Assembly (NCBI GenBank): GCA_031213475.1 | Contig: JARUPZ010000004.1 | Coordinates: 4,411,169 to 4,475,168, forward strand | DNA from: Nereocystis luetkeana | Taxonomy: Eukaryota; Sar; Phaeophyceae; Laminariales; Laminariaceae | DNA length: 64,000 bases | Direction: 5' to 3' | Part shown: piece after piece, positions 37,223-49,200 of the stretch | Layout: every line of letters starts with the position of its first letter | Position numbering within the stretch: the stretch's first letter is position 1 | The notes under the pieces: model-generated | Seen by the model: the letters and a program-made list of their open reading frames with translations, nothing else | The model's database searches: none | What the model was told of the DNA's origin: nothing | Position numbers and translations under genes: made by a program

Positions 37223-38319
37223 CCAGGTAGGCAATATTGTGGTCAGGAGTGTATGGAATGGTCCTGGGATAGCCTGCACTACCCGAATAGTAGTCCTGAG
37301 GCTCTGAGGCTTTCCTTGCAGTACAATTTAGGATAGCCGATAGGAGAAAAGTTGGCAAGTGCCCGAGGAAAGTTCCTCGGACAAGTGCCTTTCCCCGTCT
37401 AGCGGACAAAGAAAAAGAGAGCGGAGTGGGATTGGTGGCTCGAATCAAGCCCCTATCGAATCACTCCCAAAAAAACAGTTCCCTTCCCTTGATCCGTTAG
37501 ACGGGTGAAGACACTTGTCCGAGAAACTTTCCTCGGGTGCTTGTCGACTATTCTTCTATCGGCTATCCTAATCAGTGTGTGCAAAGGAAACTTCAGAGCC
37601 CCGGGTATACTCTTCGGGTGTTACAGGCAGGGCTTTGATGATACGCCTATCCCATGACCATTCCATAATCCAATACTACCCCATATCACAGCATGCAAAG
37701 CAGGAAGGATATCTGGTACTCGTACAACTATTAATAGACAAAATGCAGTGTGCAGCTTGCAACATGCAGTACGCAATACCTGGTACGCATAATGCAACAC
37801 TACGGAGTATGATATGCAAAATATATACCAGGTACAATGTGCGATGTGCAAAATACGCAATACGCAACACGCAATACTACAGTAGGAACCGGTACGTATC
37901 CGATACTACTCGTACTACTACTGTGGATACCAGCATGACCCCCTTTTATTAGGGGCAACCTATTTGGATTTAAAGTGGCACACTATTTGCAAGTGGGTAT
38001 CCTTGGGACGTACCAGGTTCACAGCAGTAGTACAAGTGCCCAGGTATCAGGTGTACAGCAGGTAGCCAATCTCCAATCGCCAACCATCCATCAACAGAGG
38101 AGGCGCTCCACAACTCGTGCAAACACAAGAAAAAAAAGTGAAGCCCTCTTAGCATGTACGAGCAGTGTCGCTGTTGCACCTGACAACGGGGGGCGTTGTG
38201 TTGCTTCCCGGCGCCGCCCGTTCTTCCGACGCGTGCGCCGCCGTCGTACGCGCTCGCGTCTGCCGCGAAAGAAGGCCAGGTCGCCGTAAATACCTTTGTT
38301 CTCAACGCTCCTCCCGCAG

Positions 38320-41300
38320 TCACCATCGATGGATGCCTTCAGAGCTTCCCCCTGCCTGCCCTAACAAGTGCTATTATTGTGACTCGCGAGTCTTGGCCCC
38401 GCTGGTTGTTCCTGCGTGGGGTTGAAGGCGGGAAGTGGGGAGAGGGACGGTGTCAGGTGAGTCCGCCCGAGAGTAACGGCACTGGCCACCTACCTGTGCA
38501 CTCTCTCTCTCTCGACGACAGGCAACCTAGGAACCCGGCGACCTCTGCGGCCGCTGTGGGCAGACCTCCCTAACGAACCTACACCTGAAAATATTTTGAA
38601 ATGTCATTTATTTATGAACTATTCAGTGTTGGGTATCATAGAACGATGCCATATTTCTCTTCCTTGCGGGCATACGTCGATCGCTCGCAAGCTCGTGAGC
38701 GACGCGGCGCATGATGGCGCTGCCCCAACATACCCACCTCTTGTTGGACTTCAGATGGCAGACGTGAAAGGGACTTCAGATGGGGAACACAAAGCAGCTG
38801 GAATTCAAAAAAGAAAGCCCGCGCAGAAAAGCCCCCAGAAACGAGTGGAAATCCGCCGGGGAGGAGATTTGGAGATTTGGGGAGGCCGGGAGGCGCGAAC
38901 TCTGCAAATTTGATCAGGACCACAAACAAATTCTGCGCCCCGCACCTGCTGTCCCTGATTGCAATTGTAACTCTATGCACCCCAGTCACCCAGTCCTTGA
39001 TTGCAGTTGTAACTCTGTGCACTCCACTCACCGTCACCCACGAACGAGGCGAAGCGAAGCGTGTGAGATCAACAGCAGTGGTACACAAAGACGAACAGTT
39101 TTTCGGTCTGGCGGGGACTGGGTCCTAGGTCCTGGGTCTGTTGGTCTGCAGTCTGCCGCAGGACGACAGCAACAACAGCAGCAGCTGGAGCAGGGGCGGC
39201 GAGGGCTACCATCTCCTCCAGACATGAACGTGAACGGTGGTGTCTACCAACCAGTGTCGGCCCCTTTCCGACACGATGGCGACGCTCAAACCGACAACAA
39301 GAGCGCCGGCACTACTGCAACACCCATCGTCCCTTCGACGTTGGGTGAACGCATCGAATTGCTGGACGGGGAGACAAGGTGGGTACGTTTGTCCTGCTGT
39401 AAGTAGACCTGAAAGATGAATTCCAAACGCATGCCACATGTATGTGCAGAGACACGGAAATACCTAGTTGGGCCCAACATAAGGTCCTGGTGGCATTGCC
39501 CCCCATGAAGGAGAGGTTGGAAGGCCCCGAGCAACTTGGTTCTTAACGTAAGGCTGAGAAAGTACTGCTGTATGACAAGAATCATGAATATTATGCTCAC
39601 CCCCCAGCAATTTCCGAAACCAGATCATGCTGGAAACGGTTCGATTTTCTGGAGGACGAAGAGATTATGCTGAACGACCAGCTGGCGAGGCTGGAGAAAG
39701 TCCGCCGCGGCGAACGTATGGAGGTGCCGTATGGAGGCATGGAGACCGGCGCGCCGTTATAGCCCGCATTATGATTTGAATTATTCGAAACACGGCCACA
39801 GCAGAGCTTATCAGACAACGTTCTATTAATAGCCCATATCGAGGCATGAGGTTAATCGTACCAGGTAGAACATACTACAGCAGTGCTGGGTATACCCACT
39901 CAGGATACGTGTGTATCTGGTTTACGTAAAGAAAGCCGTAAAAAACGGAATGCGACACACACAGCATACTTACAAACTTTGCATGTGCTGGGTGCTATCA
40001 AAGGGATCATGGTACTTTTCACCCAAAAGATGTATGATCGATGGGCCTTCTCAACGAAGAAACTACTACTACTGCGGTTGTACACAACACTATCGTTTCT
40101 TTTCGCGATATGCTACAATATAAGTCTTAGGGTCATTCTTATTGGAGAGCTTTTTTTCCAAATTTTTGACATTTTTTGCGCGCAATTTTTCAATCTTCCA
40201 TATTTATTTTTTTCCTGATTTTTTGGGGGGATTTGCTCCTCTCTTCGTAGAACAAACTGCAGTCTCGTTTTGGGGAAAAAACACTCAAGTTCGAAATGAA
40301 TCGTCGGCGGTGGGTGGGAGTTGCTCCTCATTTTAGAACCGCAGTCCCATTCTGGGCACAAACCTCTCGAATTCTTAGTACGTTGTCCCCAAAACGGGAC
40401 TCCAGGTACTAAAAAGGGTTTTTACGTGTCCACATTTATTTATTTCTATCGGGTTTGGGCTGATACACAGCACAGAGCCCCTCAAGCAAGGAGCCTTCAG
40501 GGAAAATTGCACGCGCATGAGTCTCATGTGGATTAGACGAAGCCGTAGATAGACTATACAACGGCCTCACACATGCCACACGGGTCACGAGCCCCCTCAA
40601 AGGCGGCACAGGACGTGAAACACCTACGTACTGGTATTATACAGAATAGGCCCACGGAAAAGAAACAGCCTAATAGAACAAGAACATGAGTTTCATTTTG
40701 GGGGGGGGGGTGCCAAGAAAATTATGTGAAGAAATCGTGCTCAGCGACGAGCGCTGTATTAAATCCTACGCGATACAGAACAGTATATATGCTCAAGTTT
40801 GTTCAAGGATGATGTCACAATAAAGTTCTAAGGCTTGCTCCCATATCATTTAGGTGTTTCTGGTTGGCGGGCTCGCGCTGTAATAAAGCAATTATATCGT
40901 AGAACGCAAGTTGCCCCCTATCAATCACTCGAACAGATACTAAGGCTGGAGCAGGCTTGCAAGGCGACAGAAGTGGCCACGCTCAAGGCACAGGAAGACG
41001 CCGCCGACTACGATGCAGATTCGCAAGCCCTCGAATGCCTCGCTCGGGATGCGATCGAAGACGCCGCTGAGGCCGCCGCTGCTGCTTCAAGAGCTCAACA
41101 AGGGCCTTCGTCGGATGGCGATGATGGCGATGCTGCCTCTTCGAGGTGCCTGCTGTAGGTTTTTGCTTTGATGTGACTATAGTCATGTTTCGACGCGTCT
41201 GGGGCTGTCGACGTCGCAACCATTGAGGCAGCTTGGTAGCTTGGTATCCTCGTAGTTTGGGGTCGAAACAATATAAAGCCGCACTGACACGGCATTTAGG

Positions 41301-44300
41301 GGTGGTGCCTTATTTTCTGAGCTCCTCGCATTATGAGTTCAATATATCTCACCCGAAAAAAATGGAGTCGAAAAAACAATGTTAGAGCAACCCGACCAAT
41401 ATGTTCTTATGCGCTATTACGGGGGGGCACAGTAAATAGGACCAAATATTGTAAGTAAAAATAGGTGAGTACGTAGGTTTTTGTGTGCGCCGTAAGTCCT
41501 ATTTACTATGGCCCCCCGTAATAGTAGTAGTGCTCAAGCAACAATACGGGGTATACTGAACTAAAAGCATCGTTGTCAAGTTGTCTATTCATAGTCCGTT
41601 GGGCTACTACTGGCACAATGTGGACCAATTACCCACCCCCAACCTAAGAGAAACATTATGGCACTCTTCCCCCCTTGGGAACAGCGGGCTCCTTGGCCTT
41701 CGTATGGGGCCCCGGAGATGCCTATTCCGCACTTCTTGACAAATTATGGAGCCCCGGGAAAAATGTTGTATCATGTTCTTGACATGGGGAAATTCAATGT
41801 TCCTCACAAGCGTTTTTCGTGGACGTGAGATTTCGCTCACGACCAACAATTCATGTCCTGCAGATCGACGCCATGTGTTTAGGTCAACCTATCGCCCACC
41901 CAACGTAAGCCTTATAGCGTCGTACTAGCCGGTATACCAATAGTTGTTCGCTTGAGGACTTCAATCGGGGGTAGACAAAATTAAGCCAAAACGTGCAACC
42001 CCTACCCACGGGCGGGATATGTAACTTAAACACAAAACAAAATGCAGCCTTGATGGAGAAAGGTATAATGCCCGGGTTTTGATCCGCCTACAGGTATGGA
42101 AGTCATGTGAAAAACATGTCAATATACGTTATTAATAGGATACAACAGTATCAAGAAAAACATATACCAGGTATTGGGTTGGTTGGCCCGCACAACGGCG
42201 TTATGTTTCCAATGAAAAATGTGAAACGCACCCTGTTCTGACCCTTTTCGTGCCGTATAGGCACGTCAGAGGCTCCGCTGCCCTCGTCGCCGCTTTGAGC
42301 AAAGTTCCCGCTCATGAGGAGAAGCGCAGACAGCTGACCTCGCTTTTGCGCAACATCGAAAATCAAACGCGGAGTGACATCGCCGAAACTGCTCGGTCTG
42401 CTGCAGAGCTCAGGTGAAAATATGTCAAGAGTCAGGTTGAAGACAACGACCTAACATTCTATTGAATGTATCTGATAACCGAGCGAGGGATATCCATAAC
42501 AACTAGAGCATGAGTTGCCGATTCACAAGTATGTCCCTGAATATCCCTGATACACTGTAGGGCGCGAGGTACCGGCAGGACGCGGACAGTAAAAAAGCAC
42601 GGCATGCAACCTTCATGGGGTTACTGACGAGTGCACGATGGTACATCGCACGACCATACATAAGCACCCATGCTATCGATACACAAGTAGCAGGTATACC
42701 CCTGCATACACCTGATCGAGGTTACGAGGTACCGGCATGACTCGTACAAAGAAAAGTCTCCCCACGAAAGACAGTCATGCGAGCACGGACTAGCTACCGG
42801 CATGGTGCTCAATAATAATTGCGCAGAACCCGTTTCCAGGTACATTACTAGCAGACAGTGTCTTTCAAAACTGAAGTTCTTACCCTCAAGTGGGCGCAAT
42901 TCCCTGGTGGGGTTTTTTGTACTACGGTACAGTAGTGACCAAAACATACAGATAACAGACAAATCGGAAAAATGGGAACGAGCCCTAAAATGAGAACCAA
43001 GCCGTATCTCCAGAACCATGTGGTGTATCAGAGAACCAAAATGATCCTGCGAAACCCCTTGGCCAGCCCTGTGAGAGGAGCTCGTCAGAACGGTCATGCT
43101 CCATCTCGTGCCTTCGGGTGGGCGCAAAAAGCGATATACGCTGGCTGTATTGTGATTTCTCTAGATGCTGGCTACCGCGGCGATGCCGAGGACTTCCAGC
43201 CTGAGCGACAGCTCATTCGAAGGCTGCTGTACAGCCCCACAGGACTGTCAACTTTTTTTCTTGGAGTTGTACACAATTGGTTTGCTTTCTAAAAAAAACG
43301 TCCGTTCCCATTCAAATCGGAAAAATGGGAACGAAGCCTAAAATGAGAACCAAGCCGTATCTCCAGAACCATGTGGTGTATCAGAGAACCAAAATGATCC
43401 TGCGAAACCCCTTGGCCAGCCCTGTGAGAGGAGCTCGTCAGAACGGTCATGCTCCATCTCGTGCCTTCGGGTGGGCGCAAAAAGCGATATACGCTGGCTG
43501 TATTGTGATTTCTCTAGATGCTGGCTACCGCGGCGATGCCGAGGACTTCCAGCCTGAGCGACAGCTCATTCGAAGGCTGCTGTACAGCCCCACAGGACTG
43601 TCAACTTTTTTTCTTGGAGTTGTACACAATTGGTTTGCTTTCTAAAAAAAACCGTCCGTTCCCATTTTTTGTTTCGTTCCCATTTTTCCGTTTTGTCTGT
43701 TAGATGCCTGTGTTCAAACATGGTGATACTGCAGTACAGTAGTACTTGTAGTATCGATCTATTCGGGGGCGGGCTGTAGATATGCAGGTCGTCTCTGGTA
43801 GCGCTTGGGTCGCTCGCACATGGTTTGTACTGTACTTGGTGGTATTCGCCTGCCTCAGAAAGCGAGGAAGGGATGTTTAAAAGCGGTGACACGGGACGGA
43901 GACTTGGACGGGTGTGGCGGACACGTTTCCCTTTCTATCAACACATCTGCGCACTGTGGTTCACAGCTAGGCTTAGGCTCACTGTGTGACACTGAGCCCG
44001 CTAACATCACGTACAGAGACCCTTGCTACGGTATCGCCTCAAGGATCCACAGAGAAAGGTTATCGAGATGACATCATGCTGCACTGGCCCTGTAGTGTCG
44101 CCCGAACCGCGAGAAATACAAGAACTTCCGATGATAACTGCACACAAAGTTCATCAAACGCACATGATGATACATCGGGGGTCCACTTGGTGGCCGAATC
44201 TGAGTGGGAATCTCAACGCACGTACATACTCTGTTCTCCCGCAGACTAGCAGCGAAAAAAAGAGATGCTAAGAGTGTGCCTTTGGAGCGTGAGACAGGTG

Positions 44301-45340
44301 CTCTTCGCAACAAACTGGCGGAAATGGCTGGAGGAGATGAGGTGACTGTTGCTTTTACTAAATCCACATATAGCCTAATGATTTTTTGGAATGGTGTTTT
44401 TAGTTATGTTTCATGGCCGTCTACGAAATCAATGATGGAGCCATGCCTGAAAAAAAACGCAAGTTCTCCCTCCTCATTGGCATGTGGCCAAACACCTTTG
44501 CCGTTTACCCACGTACCCACAAGCTTCAACGCCTCTCGGGGGGCAAGAAATGTGATTGCCCCAGATTAAATAATAGTGTGTCCCCTCGAAACAACCTCAA
44601 GATCCAGGCAAGGATGGTTCGCGCAAGGCACGTCGGCGACGGCATACATCGGCGACTTCAACACGCCAACAACAAGCTTCATTCCGTTAGAGGGGCTCTC
44701 GCTCAGGCAAGACATTTAGGCTCCTCTCCCCTCGAGCGGTTCACATGGTGTGTGATGCTTCGTATTCGTTGAGAACTCGCAGGTGTATAATGGAAGGGGT
44801 TGGAAATCGAAGTAGAGAGCTGAAGAGCTGCGATCTGTGCCACGGGATGCTCACATGGCCTTTGAAGTGGGTTCGCTAAAAGCAACACCCAGGTTCGTTA
44901 TGAGTCAATTTTGAAGCTTTCAGCTTAATGGGAAGACCTTGGAGCATCATAAGCCGTTCTGTCGCCATAGTATGAAGGTTGCATTGCCAATTATTTTTCG
45001 ATGCAGTCAACCGTACGTGCCACGCGCGTCTTTGTCATACATAGCTTGTCGAAAGGTCTCAGTTCTACCTCAAACGCCGAAACGAACCAATTAATTTACG
45101 TTTTATTTCTCAATATTCATCGCGCCTACCCCAAAACCCACTTTCGGCGCTTAGGGGGCTGCGAGGCACCTGGAAGAGGAGGAACAGCAGAGTCTCGCTC
45201 TCATGCAGAGTATCGCCGAGGTCAAAGCACGGCTACGCACGCGCGAGGACCTTCACGGCAATAGATCGCGCACACCGAGGTTTCCGAACCGCGGCGAGGG
45301 TAGACCGTCGACAGCCTCAGCGCCTAGGTTGCAAATGTAG
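38320..45340 (+). CDS. Coiled-coil protein of unknown function, multi-exon, 5' end not found
   Basis: Seven exons join in phase: 38320-38456, 39152-39378, 39624-39723, 40937-41145, 42261-42413, 44245-44341, 45155-45340 (stop TAG). The visible product is about 345 residues. It begins with a compact segment (SWPRWLFLRGVEGG), then a short Gln run, then a long acidic and basic helical stretch from FDFLEDEEIMLNDQLARLEK through LARDAIEDAAEAAAAASR to HLEEEEQQSLALMQSIAEVK, and ends in an Arg/Pro/Ser tail. Strong borders include CAG|GTGAGT after the first exon. The donors after 39723 and 41145 are weak (GTGCCG, GTGCCT), but phases match and the helix reads on across both. Without the splice at 39723 the frame ends at TAG 39760-39762, which would give a short form. 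No catalytic domain is seen; a structural role is a guess. Confidence 0.7.
40250..40412. mobile_element. Fold-back family C, one full copy and one left arm
   Basis: A left-arm fragment (CTGCAGTCTCGTTTTGGGG) at about 40257-40290 precedes a full diverged hairpin at 40319-40412. Isolated arms also occur at about 1371-1411 and 2207-2250. Confidence 0.65.
41146..42260. other. Intron of the coiled-coil gene
   Basis: Holds MITE copy 13 and a GAGCTCCTCGCATTATGAG repeat fragment (also near 9815, 10100, 22045, 24360). Frames near 41607-41928 are open on both strands but not recognisable. Confidence 0.6.
41415..41523. mobile_element. MITE family A copy 13
   Basis: Intact ends (GGGGGGGCAC / GGCCCCCCG), bounded by TA; inside the intron after exon 41145 of the coiled-coil gene. 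Confidence 0.87.
42952..43311 (+). mobile_element. TIR element B copy 3
   Basis: Plus-oriented ORF 42972-43292 (106 codons), same as copies 1-2 apart from two visible changes (Ile to Arg, Ser to Cys). Its right end is cut within the CCGTTCCCATT segment and runs straight into copy 4. Lies in the coiled-coil gene intron 42414-44244. Confidence 0.75.
43312..43702 (+). mobile_element. TIR element B copy 4
   Basis: Head-to-tail with copy 3. The left end lacks the outer ACAGAC; the right end is complete (CCGTTTTGTCTGTT). Same ORF again, ending at 43645. Copies 3 and 4 share the same two changes against copies 1-2, so the pair probably arose by local duplication. Confidence 0.75.
44413..44772 (+). 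CDS. ORF inside an intron of the coiled-coil gene
   Basis: A 119-codon ATG frame in the intron between 44341 and 45155. It begins MAVYEINDGAMPEKKRKF and includes a basic PEKKRK stretch and a later GGKKCDCPR. Its frame does not fit the exon phases of the host gene. It could be a nested gene, a retained-intron peptide or chance. Confidence 0.2.
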   Translation: MAVYEINDGAMPEKKRKFSLLIGMWPNTFAVYPRTHKLQRLSGGKKCDCPRLNNSVSPRNNLKIQARMVRARHVGDGIHRRLQHANNKLHSVRGALAQARHLGSSPLERFTWCVMLRIR

Positions 45341-46227
45341 CCGACCTCTAGCAATGGGAGGAAAGGTACAAAGTGCAAGGACCCCTGGCACAGGCCTCGC
45401 GGCAAGAGGAGAGAATGGGCGAGAGGGAATCGGCAGATGTGTTTCAAGAGGCAAGCGTTGCACTGTCATGACATGTGGCACTTTGCTGGTAGAGCTGGTC
45501 GGCTTTCCTCTCGGAAGCCCCGCCTACGATAGCCGGGGGGTCGCGCAGTTTTAGTATTTCGACAATAGTGAATACCAGGTAGCTATTACGACCATGTTGA
45601 AAACAAGTGAACACATCGCAAAGCAGCAAAACCCCTGCGGACCAAATGGGGACAGTATCCTCAAGCGCAAGACCATCCGGACGTGCACATGCGTGAAGAC
45701 ATTGCCATCTGGGGCAATTCATCCCGTTACACTGGATTGAAAAACAGCGCAAGTAGGAGACACTTTCCCAGAGAAAAATGAGCACTCGACCCGGTTGGGG
45801 CACATTGGGAGTGCCGTAGCCATTGATTATTGCCGCGGTTCGCTACAAGCCATGGTCACCGGCCTTGAAAATTCCTTGAGATTCAGGACTCTGCTACTGT
45901 TTTTGCTGCCGATGGCATGCCACCCTCTACATAAAGTGTCAGCCATGTACGATGCCAACAAAAGCTGGCGGCCGTTCCTAGAGTCATGATTTCCTCTTAG
46001 CATTTACCCAATGTACAGGGACGAAATTATTCCGGTGTCCAAGTACGCCGCTCGCGCCGAGCAGCGCGCGCATCGGCTACACAGCAGTCGAGGGTCAACG
46101 GTGTCACAATTTGATGTCACGGCATTCAGTAGAGAATCAGCAATCATCAGTTCTGATCCGTGCCGAATTATGACTGTCGAAACTGCGCTGTTGTAGCTAG
46201 CAAGTCCTTCGTAAATAGCCGGCAAGT
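45341..46227. other. Gap between convergent genes
   Basis: 887 bp between the stop of the coiled-coil gene (plus) and the stop of the TMEM70-like gene (minus); presumably both 3' untranslated regions. One TACCAGGTA at 45573. Confidence 0.6.
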
Positions 46228-49200
46228 CTATTTCTCGTGGTCCTTGAGATCTCTTCCCAAGAGAGTCTTCAGCAGCACCTTGTCCTCCATGTCGTGGCCC
46301 TGGATGTAGTAGTGCTTACCATTAGCCTTAAATGACACGAACGGTCTCGATGTCTTGGGCATGGGCTCCACCTGCGAGCCATGGGAAGAAAAAACGCCAA
46401 CGAGCATGTGCGCAGGGTCGTCATTTGGCTGTAATCGTAATCTCCACTTCGGCATGGTCTAAGCTCCGAATGCGACCCGTGAAGGTATCTATGTATCCCC
46501 ACTGGCTTCGTACATAGTGCGCTGCATTTGTTGAGAGCGAGGAGGCACACGTTGCATGATTCTGAGTTCAAACCTCACATAGCCGTAGTGGCCACAAAAA
46601 AAAACAGTACCGTACCTTACTTCGTACACCGATGCGTAGTCTTCCGCGATTCGAGGTGAGGCGTGCTACGACAGAGGGAGCACTGAAGCACTTTAAGGCC
46701 TGAACGTTCCTTGCTGGCGGGGCTCTCACCTTGTGTCGCACTGCTTACAAAAAAGCACTGATATTGCCAAAACTCCCGATAACAGAGACACTGGAACCAC
46801 GTCTGCCCACGATATTTTTCCTGGGGATATTTCGTTTTTCTGCACTATCTCCGAACGTTCCAACCGAGCCATACTCCGGCAGGGCAGATATGAGCTCCTT
46901 GGTGCACTCCCGTTAATGTATCAAAGCGAAAACACTTTCCGGGTTCTCCTCCGGGGCGGACTACGTCGCTCAACTTTGAAAATCTGAATCCAGGCGCTTA
47001 AATGCTCATTTTTTCGCACTGTAGCCAAGTTTTTCTTTTCTGCTGTAGAACGAGAAGGGGGAACGCAGAAGCTGCACGAGTGCGTACTCACAGTATTACA
47101 TACCATAGACCTGGTAAACACTTAGGCCATGGCATTGTTCATCGCGCTGCACTTTCGTGTTTCTCAAGGTCAGGGGATGCCTGGGGAATAAGAGACTCTT
47201 AAGTGAAGAGCCTTGGGAAATTGTAAGTGCGTCCCCTATCGTAGCATGAGTCGTCCCGTATCAACACCGCTCCGCCCGGAGCCACGAGCCACCTGTACAA
47301 CCCGTGCGGCAATTCCCTCACCTCGTCTATCGAAAACTCTGTCGTGCTTCGGACACCGAAGATGTTCATCCTCTCCACCCGAAACCGCCGGCCTGCGTTC
47401 TTGAGCATGCCGTAGCGGTTCTTTTTGTTTCGCCTTTTTTGCTGTCCCTCGCCGTCAGGGCCCTCCTCGCGGTCCAGTATCTGCAAGCAAGCGGAGCCGA
47501 GATGCTGTACGAGTGAGTTCAGCGGTTTGAACGCTCATATCGTACAGAGTTGTTCCCAAAAATGCAACCGCGCACACGGAAAAGTTAACTGCCCTCCGAA
47601 AATTCGAGATCGAACCTCGCCACAGCACACGATATCATACAACGAAAAACGAACCGTGCGGCGGATGCACGAAAGGATGCATTCGAGCCTCACGCTGCGC
47701 TACTCCGAAATGCTTCCAGAATAGACACGACGCGAAACTCCAGGCACGTACCAGGTGCATTACTGTGGTAGTGTTCACCTACCTCTGCCATGCGGAAAAC
47801 GTAGGGGCTGACGCATAGATTCAAGAGGAGCGTCGAGCAACCAGTTCCAGCGAGGGCTGTTCCCATCACAGCCACTTGACCCGCCATGGGAACGCCTTCC
47901 TTGCCGTACACGTACAACGCCGGCACCCCGAGTATGCTGATGAGGCACGTGGTTATCGAGACCCTGTGTGGGCGAACGCCAAGAAAGACGTGGATTTGGT
48001 TCAGTAGAGTTGAGGAGGGGGGATTATTTACGGGGTTAAGCGCACGTGTTGCTGGAAGAAGAGAGGGCGCAACCGCATTCTAGGAGTAGCGCAAACGCAT
48101 ACCTGGTACGAGTACCACTTCGACGTGAGCAGCAGCGTGTACGAGCCTCCACAGATTTGGCGGACCACGCCTCAAATGCTGACTGTGGTCGACGAACACC
48201 ACTGCTGTGTATCAAAGGCAGTGCAGTGCCTGGCACGGTATTTATAAGGTTGTGCGTACCGCAGTGCAGCAGATGCACTGGACCTATCACAGACTAGAGC
48301 CATGATATTTTTGTGTAGCGTGTATCACGTAGACTAACTGCTGTAACGTATAATGATGTACATGAAATATCATATACAGCGGTATACATTGAGTACAGTA
48401 ATACGCGACATGTTGAGAATTTCAGGCTACGAAACATTATTTTCAGAGTATACAGCTATGATTAAGCACTTGAGCTCAGCGAGAGGCGCCACTGCAAATA
48501 CTACATAATGGCCTTGAAGAGCCTATGCTCAACGTCGACATCACAATAAGCCGCGAGCATTAGCCAAAATAGGAGAATAGTAACTGCTGTCGCGTACTGC
48601 TGTAGTGAGTACAGCACTGCTGTGTACCCAAAAAACAATGTTCGTACGACAACAAGCAGCAAGCGACGACACATAAAAGCTCATATTTTGGGCCTGGCTC
48701 CTCCTCTAATGACACATGTGTAAGGCAGGGTGTGACCCACTCTAAAAAATCACCACTAAGACCTATGCCAATGGAAACGCAAAGTTCAAAAGTTTTTTTT
48801 CAAATATATCGCTTTTAAAAAAACAGCCGAAAATTTTCTCGTACCGCCGCTGTGGGACAAAAAGAGAAAAATGTTTGATTTTTTCTTTTTTCCCCCCCAA
48901 CGGCTGCAGGCGGCGCAATTTGTGTTTTTCTGGTCGCATATTGTCAACACGGTGATCGAAACCAGCTCGTGCGACGATCGACGCTCGATCTCGACATAGA
49001 CTCAGCCCACGGCCAACCCACTCGGTACCTGGCAAGCCCAACGAATATAGATGACGGCCTCGAAGATATCAGGTGGATCCATGGTCTAGGGGGCGAGAGC
49101 TTGCCGGCGGCGTCCTACGGTATCCTCCCAAACCTGAAAAAAAGTCTATTTTTTGCCATTCGAGACGGATGGAGAAGTTTTGTCTTCTGTTTTGTGCAAA

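Larger units (their letters stand above)
34409..38319. other. Between the membrane-protein and coiled-coil genes
   Basis: May hide first exons of both genes. Holds SINE S1, MITE copy 12 and eight TACCWGGTA motifs between 36659 and 37834. The 186-codon minus frame at 35973-36533 is unassigned. Confidence 0.5.
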
